44,983 bases of DNA from Clostridia bacterium. GTDB taxonomy: Bacteria > Bacillota > Clostridia > Christensenellales > Borkfalkiaceae. Shown in pieces: positions 33,866 to 41,759 of the stretch. The DNA is taken from assembly GCA_900771345.1 (NCBI GenBank), contig CAAGNQ010000008.1, positions 1-44,983 of the forward strand. The letters are read 5' to 3'. How positions within the stretch are numbered: position 1 is the first letter of the stretch; every line of letters begins with the position of its first letter. Below the pieces are notes generated by a model. It had not been told where the DNA came from. It made no database searches and saw only the letters and a list, made by a program, of their open reading frames with translations. The position numbers and the translations under genes were made by a program.

Positions 33866-34268
33866 GGAGTGATATAAACGTAGTTGTAATAGGGGCATCG
33901 GGGCACGTTGGATCATATTTAGTCAAAGAACTCGTTAAAGAAGGGCATAAAGTTATAGCAGTAATGCGTGGCAACCGAGTTCCATATGGTTATTAAGAAA
34001 GTATTTGGGACAAGGTTACCGTTAAGAATTTGTTTAGAGAAGAATTATACAATACGGATTTTTTAGAAAATATAAAAACTGATGTTGTTTGTGACCTTAT
34101 TGCGTTTGACCTTGACGGAGTGAAGAAGATTGTTTCTAAAATATATAACATGTTTTTTACGTTCAGATAGGAAGTATTTGGATGTATGAAGAAAAAGAGT
34201 ACATTCCTGTTGACGAAAATCATCCTATTAACCCGTGTAAATTAGAGAACGCAGTAAATAATAGTTAA
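33862..34268 (+). pseudogene. Decayed NAD-dependent epimerase/dehydratase gene
   Basis: The frame from GTG 33862 gives the dinucleotide-binding start VVVIGASGHVGSYLVKEL...GHKVIAVMRG, then meets TAA at 33994. The same frame continues after the stop with ESIWDKV, then TDVVCDLIAFDLDGV, and stops again near 34168. A shift to another frame gives QIGSIWMYEEKEYIPVDENH and ends at TAA 34268. So there is one in-frame stop and one frameshift, and the C-terminal half of the roughly 300-residue protein is lost. Start overlap with the esterase gene shows it was once the last gene of this run. Translation of any piece is unlikely to give a working enzyme. Confidence 0.8.
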
Positions 34269-34306
34269 ACCTTGGAAGTAAATTATTTTATTTACCAAGG
34301 TTTTTT
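34268..34306 (+). terminator. Intrinsic terminator closing the carbohydrate locus
   Basis: An 8 bp stem AACCTTGG/CCAAGGTT, extended by an inner GTAAAT/ATTTAC pairing, followed by a T-run at 34299-34306. It starts at the last base of the epimerase remnant. Confidence 0.75.
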
Positions 34307-34363
34307 CATATCTTTGACCTTCATCAAATATAATAAACTATATAATAATATAGGAAGTAACTT

Positions 34364-35080
34364 ATGTTTGTTTTGAAAAGAAGAAGTATTCTAATAGTCT
34401 CGGTGTTGCTTATAACTGCATTCACTTTTTTATTGTGTTTTAGCGCTCTATCAAAGATACCTATCGGTGAAGCATCGGCAAGTAATATTAAGGTGGTGAT
34501 TGATGCTGGTCACGGTGGGGTAGATAACGGAGTTAGGGGAGTTAATACCAAGGTTAAAGAGAGTGAAATTAATTTAAAAGTAGCAAAAAAAGTTGAAAAA
34601 TATCTATTAAGCGCAGGAATGAGCGTTGTGTTAACTAGAAGTTCGTCAGCTGGGCTTTACGGTGTTGCGACGAAAAATCTAAAAAGACGAGATATGGAAA
34701 AACGCAAACAAATTATAGAAAAAGCCGAGCCACATCTAGTAGTTAGTATTCATATGAATAAATATAGTACGAGTTCGCGTCGAGGTGCGCAAGTTTTCTA
34801 CAAAAATGGTGATGAGAGTGCAAAACTTCTTGCTAGTTGTATTCAAGATAGTTTTAACAAAATGGAAGAGGCAAGCAGAGAATGCTCTATATTAACAGGC
34901 GATTATTACATACTTAATTGCACTAATTACCCGTCCGTTATAACTGAATGTGGATTTTTGTCAAACCCTGAGGACGAGGCGCTTTTGATTACCGACGAGT
35001 ATCAAGATTCTATTGCCTACGCAATTTTTAAGGGTATCGCAGAATATTTATCCCAGTCGTCATTGGTATATACCGATTAA
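34364..35080 (+). CDS. cwlD: N-acetylmuramoyl-L-alanine amidase, CwlD-like
   Basis: The 238-residue protein has an N-terminal membrane/signal segment (residues about 8-29) and an Amidase_3 domain. Zinc-site candidates are His50 (IDAGHGG), Glu66 (KESEINL) and His130 (VVSIHMNKY), with catalytic Glu195 in VITECGFLSNP. The size and layout match CwlD, which makes the muramic-lactam of spore cortex, but vegetative amidases of similar size exist. Two AT-rich -10-like hexamers (34329-34334 and 34341-34346) have no convincing -35, which would fit a sporulation sigma factor, though I cannot assign one. TAGGAAG precedes the ATG. Confidence 0.82.
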   Translation: MFVLKRRSILIVSVLLITAFTFLLCFSALSKIPIGEASASNIKVVIDAGHGGVDNGVRGVNTKVKESEINLKVAKKVEKYLLSAGMSVVLTRSSSAGLYGVATKNLKRRDMEKRKQIIEKAEPHLVVSIHMNKYSTSSRRGAQVFYKNGDESAKLLASCIQDSFNKMEEASRECSILTGDYYILNCTNYPSVITECGFLSNPEDEALLITDEYQDSIAYAIFKGIAEYLSQSSLVYTD

Positions 35081-35088
35081 GAAAAATT

Positions 35089-35117
35089 CGTCCGACAAAA
35101 ATTATCGGGCGTTTTTT
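35089..35117 (+). terminator. Intrinsic terminator after the amidase gene
   Basis: A 7 bp stem CGTCCGA/TCGGGCG (one G-T pair), 9-base loop and six T. Confidence 0.75.
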
Positions 35118-35118
35118 A

Positions 35119-35147
35119 TTGCGAATTATTTTAAAATGTTGTATAAT
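35119..35147 (+). promoter_or_regulatory. Sigma-A type promoter for the mrnC-rlmB-sigH run
   Basis: TTGCGA (35119-35124), 17 bp, perfect TATAAT (35142-35147), 29 bp before the mrnC start. Confidence 0.68.
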
Positions 35148-35176
35148 AATTAAAATAGCAAAGTGGGGTAGTTTAG

Positions 35177-35581
35177 GTGTTTAATCTTGGCGAGAAAATG
35201 GATAAAATAAAAGCAAACAATCTTAATCCTATTGTGCTTGCCTTTGTTGGAGATGCTGTTTACTCGCTTTTTGTTAGGGAAAAACTAACTTTTAACTCTG
35301 ATTGTAAGGCAGGCGAACTCAATAAGCTTGCAACGAGTGAAGTTATGGCGTCAGCACAGTCAGAATTTATTAAGGAAATTTTACCAATACTAACCGAGGA
35401 AGAACTCGCCATTTTTAAGCGTGCAAGAAACGCAAAGAAAGGGACTAAAGCAAAGCACGCTAGCGTTGTCGATTATAACAATGCCACCGGTTTTGAGGCT
35501 ATACTTGGTTATTTATATATAACTGGTCAAACGGAAAGATTAAATATATTATTAAATAAAGGAAGCAATAATGAAAGTTGA
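35177..35581 (+). CDS. mrnC: Mini-ribonuclease 3
   Basis: MrnC is an RNase III catalytic domain without the dsRNA-binding domain; it matures 23S rRNA. The 134-residue protein shows LNPIVLAFVGDAVYSLFVRE with the metal-binding acidic residue, the NKLATSEVMASAQ segment, and a KHASVVDYNNATGFEAILGYLY region with the second acidic site. The GTG at 35177 (GTGGGGTAG upstream) is a reasonable start; an ATG at 35198 is a possible alternative. It overlaps rlmB by 11 bp, as in many Firmicutes. Confidence 0.93.
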   Translation: MFNLGEKMDKIKANNLNPIVLAFVGDAVYSLFVREKLTFNSDCKAGELNKLATSEVMASAQSEFIKEILPILTEEELAIFKRARNAKKGTKAKHASVVDYNNATGFEAILGYLYITGQTERLNILLNKGSNNES

Positions 35582-36293
35582 AGGAAGAAACGCCGTTTAC
35601 GAACTATTAAAAACGGACAAGGAAATAGACAAAATATTAGTTCAAAAAGACCTTAAAGACGAGGCAAGTAAAAGACTTATCAACGTTATTCGTTCGCATA
35701 AAATAAAGTTACAACCTGTGGATAAATACGTTATAGAAAAGGAAAGCGAAAGCAAGCGTAATCAAGGGTTTATTGCTTACGTTTCTAATTATGAATATTT
35801 TGATATCGACGATATAATAGAGGCCGGTAGAGATAAAGATGGGCTTGTTGTAATCTTGAACGAAATTCTAGACCCACATAACCTAGGCAGTATTATTAGA
35901 GTATGCGAATGTGCAGGTGCTGACGGGCTTATTATCGGTAAGGATAGGAGTGCTTCTGTAAACGACACGGTTATGAGAATATCTGCTGGCGCATTAAACC
36001 ACGTTAAGGTGGCAAGAGTAACTAATATCAATAATGCAATAGATACCTTAAAGGATAATGGATACTGGGTGTACGGTGCAGAAGTTGGTGGTGGCAATAT
36101 ATATAAGTCTAATTTAACAGGGAAAATATGTCTTGTTATCGGTGGGGAGGATAGTGGCGTTAAAAGGCTAACAAAAACCAAATGCGACGGTATTATTTCA
36201 ATACCAATGTATGGTGAGGTGAACTCTCTTAATGCTTCGGTTGCCTGTGGCATTGCCGTTTTTGAAGTTTTAAGGCAAAAGAATTTTAAGTAA
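35571..36293 (+). CDS. rlmB: 23S rRNA (guanosine-2'-O)-methyltransferase RlmB-type (SpoU family)
   Basis: The 240-residue protein has an N-terminal substrate-binding domain (GRNAVYELL...) and a SPOUT methyltransferase domain. The family motifs are ILDPHNLGSIIRVCECAG, the SAM-knot LVIGGEDSGVKRL and IPMYGEVNSLNASVACGIAVFE. It methylates a guanosine ribose of 23S rRNA. Overlap with mrnC suggests shared translation. The mrnC-rlmB-sigH order is typical of Bacillota. Confidence 0.94.
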   Translation: MKVEGRNAVYELLKTDKEIDKILVQKDLKDEASKRLINVIRSHKIKLQPVDKYVIEKESESKRNQGFIAYVSNYEYFDIDDIIEAGRDKDGLVVILNEILDPHNLGSIIRVCECAGADGLIIGKDRSASVNDTVMRISAGALNHVKVARVTNINNAIDTLKDNGYWVYGAEVGGGNIYKSNLTGKICLVIGGEDSGVKRLTKTKCDGIISIPMYGEVNSLNASVACGIAVFEVLRQKNFK

Positions 36294-36310
36294 AATTATT
36301 CGGGGATAAA

Positions 36311-36895
36311 ATGGAATTAGAAAAACTTTCAGATGAGGAACTTGTTTTACTGGCACAAGGTGGCGAGATAAATGCCCTTAATATCATAGCGAGAAGATAT
36401 AAGACGGTAGTGTCAGCCATAACCCACGCCTATTTTCTAATCGGCTGTGACTCTGAAGATTTGCTTCAGGAGGGAATGATATCGGTTATTAATGCAGTAA
36501 ATTCCTATAACGGCGAGGCAAGTTTTAAAAGTTATGCGTCGACTTGTATAAGGAATAGAATGTTTTCTCTCATTAAAAGTTCAAACAACCTAAAGAACAA
36601 ACCTCTTAATAATTACATATCTCTTTCCGGATACTCGGAGGGAGATGCCGATAAGTCGAATATAATTATTGCAAAGGCTTTTGGGCCTGAAGAAATATAT
36701 ATAAACAGAGAAACGGTAGAGGAATACTCCGAGTTCATAAAAAAGACTTTGAGTAAATACGAGTTTGATATTTTGGAGTTGTACTTGCAGGGGTTATCGT
36801 ATGAAAAGATAGCCAAAGGGCTATGCAAGAACGAGAAATCGATAGATAATGCTATCCAACGCATACGAAAAAAACTTTCTATCAAAAAAGATTAA
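36311..36895 (+). CDS. sigH: RNA polymerase sigma factor, SigH type
   Basis: The 194-residue sigma-70 family protein has region 2 with AQGGEINALNIIARRYK, DSEDLLQEGMISVINAV and SFKSYASTCIRNRMFSLIK. It has a region 4 helix-turn-helix near the end (YLQGLSYEKIAKGLCKNEKSIDNAIQRIRKKL). The start LSDEELVLLAQ and position after mrnC-rlmB match SigH (Spo0H), which drives early sporulation genes in Bacillus and Clostridium. Length is slightly short but complete. It is followed by dnaX after 10 bp. Confidence 0.9.
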   Translation: MELEKLSDEELVLLAQGGEINALNIIARRYKTVVSAITHAYFLIGCDSEDLLQEGMISVINAVNSYNGEASFKSYASTCIRNRMFSLIKSSNNLKNKPLNNYISLSGYSEGDADKSNIIIAKAFGPEEIYINRETVEEYSEFIKKTLSKYEFDILELYLQGLSYEKIAKGLCKNEKSIDNAIQRIRKKLSIKKD

Positions 36896-36905
36896 AGAGG
36901 TAAAT

Positions 36906-38477
36906 ATGTCTTATTTAGCACTTTATAGAAAATATAGGCCAACCACTTTTGACAGTCTGATAGGTCAAGAGCATATTGTAAAAACTCTTATTAATCAGAT
37001 TATAACGGGTAGGTTTGGTCACGCATATTTATTTACAGGTACTCGTGGAACGGGTAAGACTTCTGCTGCAAAGATTTTTGCAAAAGCAATAAACTGTCTT
37101 GAACCGATAAACGGCTCTCCTTGTGGAAAATGTGATGCGTGCAAGGCGCTTGCCGACAGTTCTAATATTGACGTTATAGAAATTGACGCTGCCTCTAATA
37201 ATGGTGTAAACGAGATAAGGGAACTTCGTGAGAAGGTGCAATATCCACCCGTTTCGTGCAAGTACAAAGTATATATTGTGGACGAAGTTCATATGCTAAC
37301 GGGTCCTGCTTTTAACGCTCTTTTGAAAACTTTAGAAGAGCCACCTAAACACGCAGTGTTTATTCTTGCGACGACTGAAGTGCATAAAATCCCTGCTACT
37401 ATTTTATCTCGCTGTATGCGCTTTGATTTTAGATTGATAAGTACCGAAAGAATTGCTGATTTAATATCAGATATTTATGACGAGCAGGGTAAACAATATG
37501 AAAAAGAGGCAGTTTTTGCTATAGCAAAAGCAGGCGACGGAAGTATTCGTGACGCGTTATCTATTGCAGATATTGCTATATCATATAATGAGGGCAAGTT
37601 AACGTATAATGACGTTATGGATATTTTAGGTTCGTCAAACTTTGAGATTTTAGCCGAGTTTGTCGGTGGGTTGATTAATGGTAATTCGGGTATTGTTCTT
37701 AATACAATAGATAAACTCTGTTCGCTTGGAAAAAGCATGGGGGTTCTTACCAAAGACGTAACGGGGATTATTAGAGATTTGCTTATTGTTAAGACTTGTG
37801 AAAATGCTAATGATATTTTGGGAGTGCCTTTATCCAAGTTTAAGGTATACAATGATTTGGCAGATAAAGCAAGCGAACAAAGGCTTCTTAGAATACTAGA
37901 GATTTTTTCTGATGCAGAAGTGTCGTTAAAATATTCTAATCATCCAAGAGTAGTGTTTGAAACGGCTGCAATTAAGTCGTCAAGACCGGATAGCGATTAT
38001 AATATTGATGCGCTTATGAGCAGAATTAAAGCATTAGAGGAAAACGTTCAGAAAGGAAATTTTTCTGCCGTTAAAGACCCTTCAATGGAAGAAAAGGCTG
38101 ATAGCGAACAAAATATTAGAGTGCCTAAGGAAAGAAAGAAAGTTATGTCTATTACAGACCTTCCTGTTGACGAACTAAAGGGAAAATTACTATATAACCT
38201 AAGAAACAACGGCAGTGAAATGCTTTGGAATATGTTTCAAAAGATTGATATTTGTGTTAAGGGGAATACTTTAAAAATAATCTGTCAAGACAGTGCAGAT
38301 TCTCAAACGCTTGAAAAACCTAACAGTAAACAGAGAATTTTTGATGCTCTTAATGAGTTTAGTAACTTTGATATAGTTGTTGAAGAATCATTGCAAACAA
38401 AGAAATTAGATGCAATAGATGATGCGTCTGACAGGATAAAAAAGATTTTTGGTGACGACATAGTAGTAATAAAATAA
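36906..38477 (+). CDS. dnaX: DNA polymerase III gamma/tau subunit
   Basis: DnaX is the motor subunit of the clamp loader. The 523-residue protein has YRKYRPTTFDSLIGQEH at the start, P-loop GTRGTGKT at 45-52, zinc cysteines Cys64, Cys73, Cys76 and Cys79, Walker B DEVH at 126-129 and the sensor-1/SRC segment ATILSRCMRFDF. The C-terminal third is divergent, as usual for tau tails. I chose the ATG at 36906 (AAAGAGGT upstream); an in-frame ATG at 36849 lies within sigH. The dnaX-ebfC-recR order that follows is conserved. Confidence 0.96.
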   Translation: MSYLALYRKYRPTTFDSLIGQEHIVKTLINQIITGRFGHAYLFTGTRGTGKTSAAKIFAKAINCLEPINGSPCGKCDACKALADSSNIDVIEIDAASNNGVNEIRELREKVQYPPVSCKYKVYIVDEVHMLTGPAFNALLKTLEEPPKHAVFILATTEVHKIPATILSRCMRFDFRLISTERIADLISDIYDEQGKQYEKEAVFAIAKAGDGSIRDALSIADIAISYNEGKLTYNDVMDILGSSNFEILAEFVGGLINGNSGIVLNTIDKLCSLGKSMGVLTKDVTGIIRDLLIVKTCENANDILGVPLSKFKVYNDLADKASEQRLLRILEIFSDAEVSLKYSNHPRVVFETAAIKSSRPDSDYNIDALMSRIKALEENVQKGNFSAVKDPSMEEKADSEQNIRVPKERKKVMSITDLPVDELKGKLLYNLRNNGSEMLWNMFQKIDICVKGNTLKIICQDSADSQTLEKPNSKQRIFDALNEFSNFDIVVEESLQTKKLDAIDDASDRIKKIFGDDIVVIK

Positions 38478-38490
38478 AAGGAGAGAAATT

Positions 38491-38835
38491 ATGGCTTATA
38501 GAGGTGGATTCGGTGGTTTTGGAGGAGGTTTCGGTGGTGGAAACCAAATGCAAAATCTTATGAAACAAGCACAAAAAATGCAAGAAGAAATGGCTAAAGC
38601 GCAAGAAGAACTTGAAGAGTTGGAAATTGAGGGGAGTGCCGGTGGTGGTCTCGTTAAAATTGTTATGAATGCTAAAAAGGTAGTTAGTGGTATTACTATC
38701 AGCCCTGATGCAGTTGATACTGACGATTTAGAAATGCTTGAGGACTTAATTGTTGCGGCGCTTAACGATGCATACGCAAAGGCAGACGAGGCATATTCTG
38801 AGAAGATGGGCGCATTCGGTGGGTTAGGTTTATAA
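38491..38835 (+). CDS. ebfC: YbaB/EbfC-family nucleoid-associated protein
   Basis: The 114-residue protein begins with an unusual glycine/phenylalanine-rich leader (FGGFGGGFGGGN). The usual fold follows: MKQAQKMQEEMAKAQEELEELEIEGSAGGGLVKIVMNAKK..., ending in the helical LEDLIVAALNDAYAKADE. YbaB/EbfC binds DNA as a dimer and is almost always placed between dnaX and recR, as here. AAAGGAGAG precedes the ATG. Confidence 0.95.
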   Translation: MAYRGGFGGFGGGFGGGNQMQNLMKQAQKMQEEMAKAQEELEELEIEGSAGGGLVKIVMNAKKVVSGITISPDAVDTDDLEMLEDLIVAALNDAYAKADEAYSEKMGAFGGLGL

Positions 38836-38836
38836 T

Positions 38837-39430
38837 ATGAAGGTTTTTATTGAGCCAATCGGAAGGCTCATAAATGAATTTTCCAAACTTCCAGGCGTAG
38901 GTGCTAAGACTGCACAAAGGTTTGCGTATAAAATAGTAAATATGCCTATTGACGAGGCTAAAAATTTTGCTGATGCTATAATGAACGTTAAAGAAAACGT
39001 ACACTATTGCAAGATTTGTGGCAATTTTTCCGAAGATGATACGTGTGAGGTTTGCAAGAACAGAAAGGCAGACGTAATCTGTGTCGTTAAAGAGCCGAAA
39101 GACGTTGTTGCAATAGAAAAGTTAAACGAGTTTAACGGTGTCTATCACGTTCTTCACGGGACTATTTCTCCACTTGATGGAATAGGCCCTAACGATATAA
39201 ACATAAAAGAACTATTGTCAAGAATTGCGAAGGGTGGAGTTAACGAGGTTATTATGGCTACCAATCCTGACGTTGAGGGTGAGGCAACTGCAATATATAT
39301 TTCAAATCTCTTAAAGCCACTAGGGATTAAGGTAACGAGGCTTGCTCACGGCATTCCTATCGGCACGGATTTGGAATATGCTGACGAGGTTAGTCTTGCG
39401 CGCGCATTCGTTGACAGGAAGACGTTGTAA
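38837..39430 (+). CDS. recR: Recombination mediator protein RecR
   Basis: RecR works with RecF/RecO to load RecA at gaps. The 197-residue protein has an HhH-like start (KLPGVGAKTAQRFAYKI), a C4 zinc finger (CKICGNFSEDDTCEVC) and a Toprim domain (VVKEPKDVVAIEKLNEFNG; TNPDVEGEATAIYI). It ends near GTDLEYADEVSLARAF. It starts one base after the ebfC stop, so it is probably translationally coupled. Confidence 0.97.
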   Translation: MKVFIEPIGRLINEFSKLPGVGAKTAQRFAYKIVNMPIDEAKNFADAIMNVKENVHYCKICGNFSEDDTCEVCKNRKADVICVVKEPKDVVAIEKLNEFNGVYHVLHGTISPLDGIGPNDINIKELLSRIAKGGVNEVIMATNPDVEGEATAIYISNLLKPLGIKVTRLAHGIPIGTDLEYADEVSLARAFVDRKTL

Positions 39431-39456
39431 ACTATTTAGTAATAAGGTGATTTTTG

Positions 39457-40422
39457 ATGAATATATCTGTCTTAGGTTGTGGAAGATGGGGGTCTTTTAT
39501 AGGCTGGTATCTTATAAATAACGGACATAAAGTTATTCAGTGGGGGACCGAGGGGAATAATTCTTTTGACGTGCTTAAAAACACTGGACGAAATGAATAC
39601 GTGGAACTCGACAAGAGAATTGACTTAACGTCTGATTTAAAATATGCAGTTGAAAATAGTGATATAATTATAATATCAATAAGTTCCCAAGGTCTTCGTG
39701 AATTCATGAAAAGAATAACGCAGTACGACATTTCAAGCAAGAAATTCGTGCTATGTATGAAAGGTATAGAAATAGGGACTGGTAAAAGGCTGTCAGAGGT
39801 TGTTGCAGAGAGTGGGGTCGATAGCAAGAATATAGCCGTGTGGGTAGGGCCTGGGCATATTCAAGCCTTTGTTAAAGGTCAGCCTAACTGTATGCTTATT
39901 GATTCGGAGAACAAGGAACTCGTGAAATTCCTTGCTGATAGTTTTAGAAGCAATACCATTCGTTTTTATTATGGTGACGATTTAATTGGAAGTGAAATCG
40001 GCGCTGCGGCAAAAAACGTTATGGGAATAGCCGCCGGAATGTTAGATGGTGGAGGATATGCCACCTTAAAAGGACCGTTGATGGCAAGGGGTGCTCGTGA
40101 GGTCGCGAGGCTGATTAAGGCTATGGGTGGAAATCAAATGTCGGCCTACGGGTTATGTCATCTTGGAGATTATGAGACTACGCTTTTTTCTGAATATTCA
40201 AACAACAGAAAGTTTGGTGAAATGTTTGTTAAGAAAGAGCCGTTTAAGAAACTTGCAGAAGGCGTGGCAACGGTGGAAGCTATGATGTTACTTGCTAAAA
40301 AATATAACGTTGACCTTCCTATAACAAGTGCAGTATACTCAATTATCTTTGAAGGCAAAGAACCTATGTCGGTATTTACTTCATTATTTGGCAGAAGCAC
40401 AAGAAAAGAATTTAACGATTAA
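39457..40422 (+). CDS. gpsA: NAD(P)H-dependent glycerol-3-phosphate dehydrogenase, GpsA type
   Basis: GpsA reduces dihydroxyacetone phosphate to sn-glycerol 3-phosphate for phospholipid synthesis. The 321-residue protein shows the dinucleotide motif VLGCGRWGSF, ISISSQGLREF, a KGIEIGTG segment, the catalytic-lysine region EIGAAAKNVMGIAAGMLDG and a C-terminal GLCHLGDYETTLFSEYSNNRKFG. I chose the ATG at 39457 over the adjacent TTG at 39454; AAGGTGA is spaced well for it. It ends at a terminator shared with the convergent WYL gene. Confidence 0.9.
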   Translation: MNISVLGCGRWGSFIGWYLINNGHKVIQWGTEGNNSFDVLKNTGRNEYVELDKRIDLTSDLKYAVENSDIIIISISSQGLREFMKRITQYDISSKKFVLCMKGIEIGTGKRLSEVVAESGVDSKNIAVWVGPGHIQAFVKGQPNCMLIDSENKELVKFLADSFRSNTIRFYYGDDLIGSEIGAAAKNVMGIAAGMLDGGGYATLKGPLMARGAREVARLIKAMGGNQMSAYGLCHLGDYETTLFSEYSNNRKFGEMFVKKEPFKKLAEGVATVEAMMLLAKKYNVDLPITSAVYSIIFEGKEPMSVFTSLFGRSTRKEFND

Positions 40423-40428
40423 AATAAT

Positions 40429-40475
40429 ATGGCTAGTCACCTTCCTTATGGGGTATGTGTCTAGCCATTTTTTTA
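40429..40475. terminator. Terminator between convergent gpsA and WYL-regulator genes
   Basis: An 8-9 bp stem (ATGGCTAG/CTAGCCAT) with a long loop and a run of seven T on the plus strand. It overlaps the last codons of the minus-strand gene by three bases; the minus-strand T-tract is weaker. Confidence 0.7.
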
Positions 40476-41399
40476 TTCATATTTATTAAGTATTGATTTT
40501 GCTTGGGAAACAAGTTCGTCTTTAAGAATTTTTGGCTCTAAAACTTTTATTCCTTTTCCGTAACTCATAATTTTGCTAACTAGCCCGTTATCAAACGGCA
40601 GGTTAACGCTTGCAATAAATTTTCCATTCATAGAGCTAATATTTTCTATACCAAGCCATTCCTCAACGTCTGAAAGACAACTTTTATCAATTTCCATAAC
40701 GATATCTTCACCAACAACGCTTGAATGCCAGAAATTTAGAGGTAAGTCCATCTTTGAAAGGTCCTGCTTAATAAATTTATCGTCGAGTATTGTTGCTTGC
40801 TCAATTCTACCCGTCTTAAAAAACCTAAACTTCTTTCTAAGATTACAATATGCGTAAACGTACCAAAGCCCTTGTTTAAAAACTATAACGTGAGGCTCTA
40901 TAACCCTTTTTGTTACTTCACCGTTTCTGTCGTGATAGGTAATAGAAAGCTTCTTGCAATTTTCTAAACATTTTTGTATTATAACAAGTTTTGCTTTATA
41001 GTTTACAGTGTCACCCCAAGGTCCTGCGTCAATAATAATTCCACCACTTTTAATATCAAAACCACTAGTATTATTTTTAACGGCAGACTTTAGTTTGTTT
41101 ATAGTGCTGTCTAAAATCATATTAGGAACACTGTCGGTTATAGCATTAAGTGCATTAATAGTTTGCTCAAATTCTTGCTCGGTTAAAAAGGTTGTAGGAA
41201 GTCTATAGGTGTCAACAATAGAAAATCCACCCGTGTTTCCTCTTGTAGTATAGATTGGCACGCCAGCAAGTTCCAGTTCGTTTATATACCTATGAATACT
41301 TCTAACGCTAACCTCGTATTTCTGAGCTAGATACGACGCTTTTACCGTTTTCTTGGATAGTAGTTCAAATAAAATTCTTAGCATTATTTCATATTTCAT
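40473..41399 (-). CDS. HTH/WYL-domain transcriptional regulator (YafY family)
   Basis: The 308-residue protein has an N-terminal winged HTH (residues about 1-60: YLAQKYEVSVRSIHRYINEL, then GGFSIVDTYRLP wing) and a middle WYL domain (HVIVFKQGLWYVYAYC, FRFFKTGRIEQATIL). The tail is a WCX-like domain (KIMSYGKGIKVLEP). WYL proteins sense ligands, often nucleic-acid related, and commonly repress neighbouring genes. AAGGAGA precedes the ATG. It is divergent from a small unknown gene, with an inverted-repeat operator in the 133 bp between. Confidence 0.9.
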   Translation of the reverse strand: MKYEIMLRILFELLSKKTVKASYLAQKYEVSVRSIHRYINELELAGVPIYTTRGNTGGFSIVDTYRLPTTFLTEQEFEQTINALNAITDSVPNMILDSTINKLKSAVKNNTSGFDIKSGGIIIDAGPWGDTVNYKAKLVIIQKCLENCKKLSITYHDRNGEVTKRVIEPHVIVFKQGLWYVYAYCNLRKKFRFFKTGRIEQATILDDKFIKQDLSKMDLPLNFWHSSVVGEDIVMEIDKSCLSDVEEWLGIENISSMNGKFIASVNLPFDNGLVSKIMSYGKGIKVLEPKILKDELVSQAKSILNKYE

Positions 41400-41421
41400 A
41401 AAGATTAATCTCCTTGAATAT

Positions 41422-41451
41422 ATTTTAATATAATATCAATCTAAAAGTCAA
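41422..41451 (-). promoter_or_regulatory. Promoter of the WYL-regulator gene
   Basis: On the minus strand: TTGACT (41446-41451), 18 bp, TAAAAT (41422-41427), 23 bp before the start codon. Confidence 0.55.
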
Positions 41452-41466
41452 TTATTTTTCTTTATT

Positions 41467-41494
41467 TTTGTCAATATGACAAACATGTGTCATA
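41467..41494. promoter_or_regulatory. Overlapping inverted-repeat operator (TGTCA/TGACA half-sites)
   Basis: Two perfect inverted repeats share a half-site: TTTGTCA-3-TGACAAA (41467-41483) and TATGACA-6-TGTCATA (41475-41494). It sits just upstream of the WYL gene's -35 and over the -35 region of the divergent small gene. The WYL regulator is the obvious candidate to bind it, which would control both genes. Confidence 0.6.
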
Positions 41495-41500
41495 AAATGG

Positions 41501-41509
41501 TGTTATGAT
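41501..41509 (+). promoter_or_regulatory. Extended -10 element for the small 74-residue gene
   Basis: TGTTATGAT has the TG-n-TATAAT form with one mismatch. No good -35 box is present; the operator occupies that position. The ATG is 24 bp downstream, after AGGAGGAG. Confidence 0.45.
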
Positions 41510-41532
41510 TGTATTGAAAATGAGGAGGAGAT

Positions 41533-41757
41533 ATGATTGATTTTATTATTAAACTGTTATTTAATAAAGAGGTAAATAATAAGCCTGCAAGTCTTACCAT
41601 CGTTAAAAATCGTGACGTTAAGGATTTTAGCAGGTTATATTCTATTAGAAAGGTAGGGTTTAGGCGAGATAATTATAAAAAGCAAGTTAAAACAACTTGC
41701 TTATCAAAGTACTTTAAGGATATCAATGGGTTAAATACCAAAGAAAGAACAATTTAA
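41533..41757 (+). CDS. Small basic protein of unknown function
   Basis: The 74-residue protein begins MIDFIIKLLFNKE, an amphipathic/hydrophobic start, and the rest is rich in Lys and Arg (RKVGFRRDNYKKQVK) with one Cys. I recognise no domain. The case for a real gene is strong: AGGAGGAGAT directly before the ATG, a plausible extended -10 promoter, and an operator shared with the divergent WYL regulator. It ends two bases before the convergent murG stop. A hairpin-capable repeat (41680-41702) lies within the gene. Confidence 0.65.
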   Translation: MIDFIIKLLFNKEVNNKPASLTIVKNRDVKDFSRLYSIRKVGFRRDNYKKQVKTTCLSKYFKDINGLNTKERTI

Positions 41758-41759
41758 TA

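Noticed and set aside
34314..34346. TTGACC with downstream TATAAT as a sigma-A promoter for the amidase
   Set aside because: Spacings to the two -10-like boxes are 9 and 21 bp, outside the usual range.
41680..41702. Inverted repeat AAGCAAGTT/AACTTGCTT as a terminator
   Set aside because: It lies inside the small ORF and has no T-run; it may be chance or a weak RNA structure.
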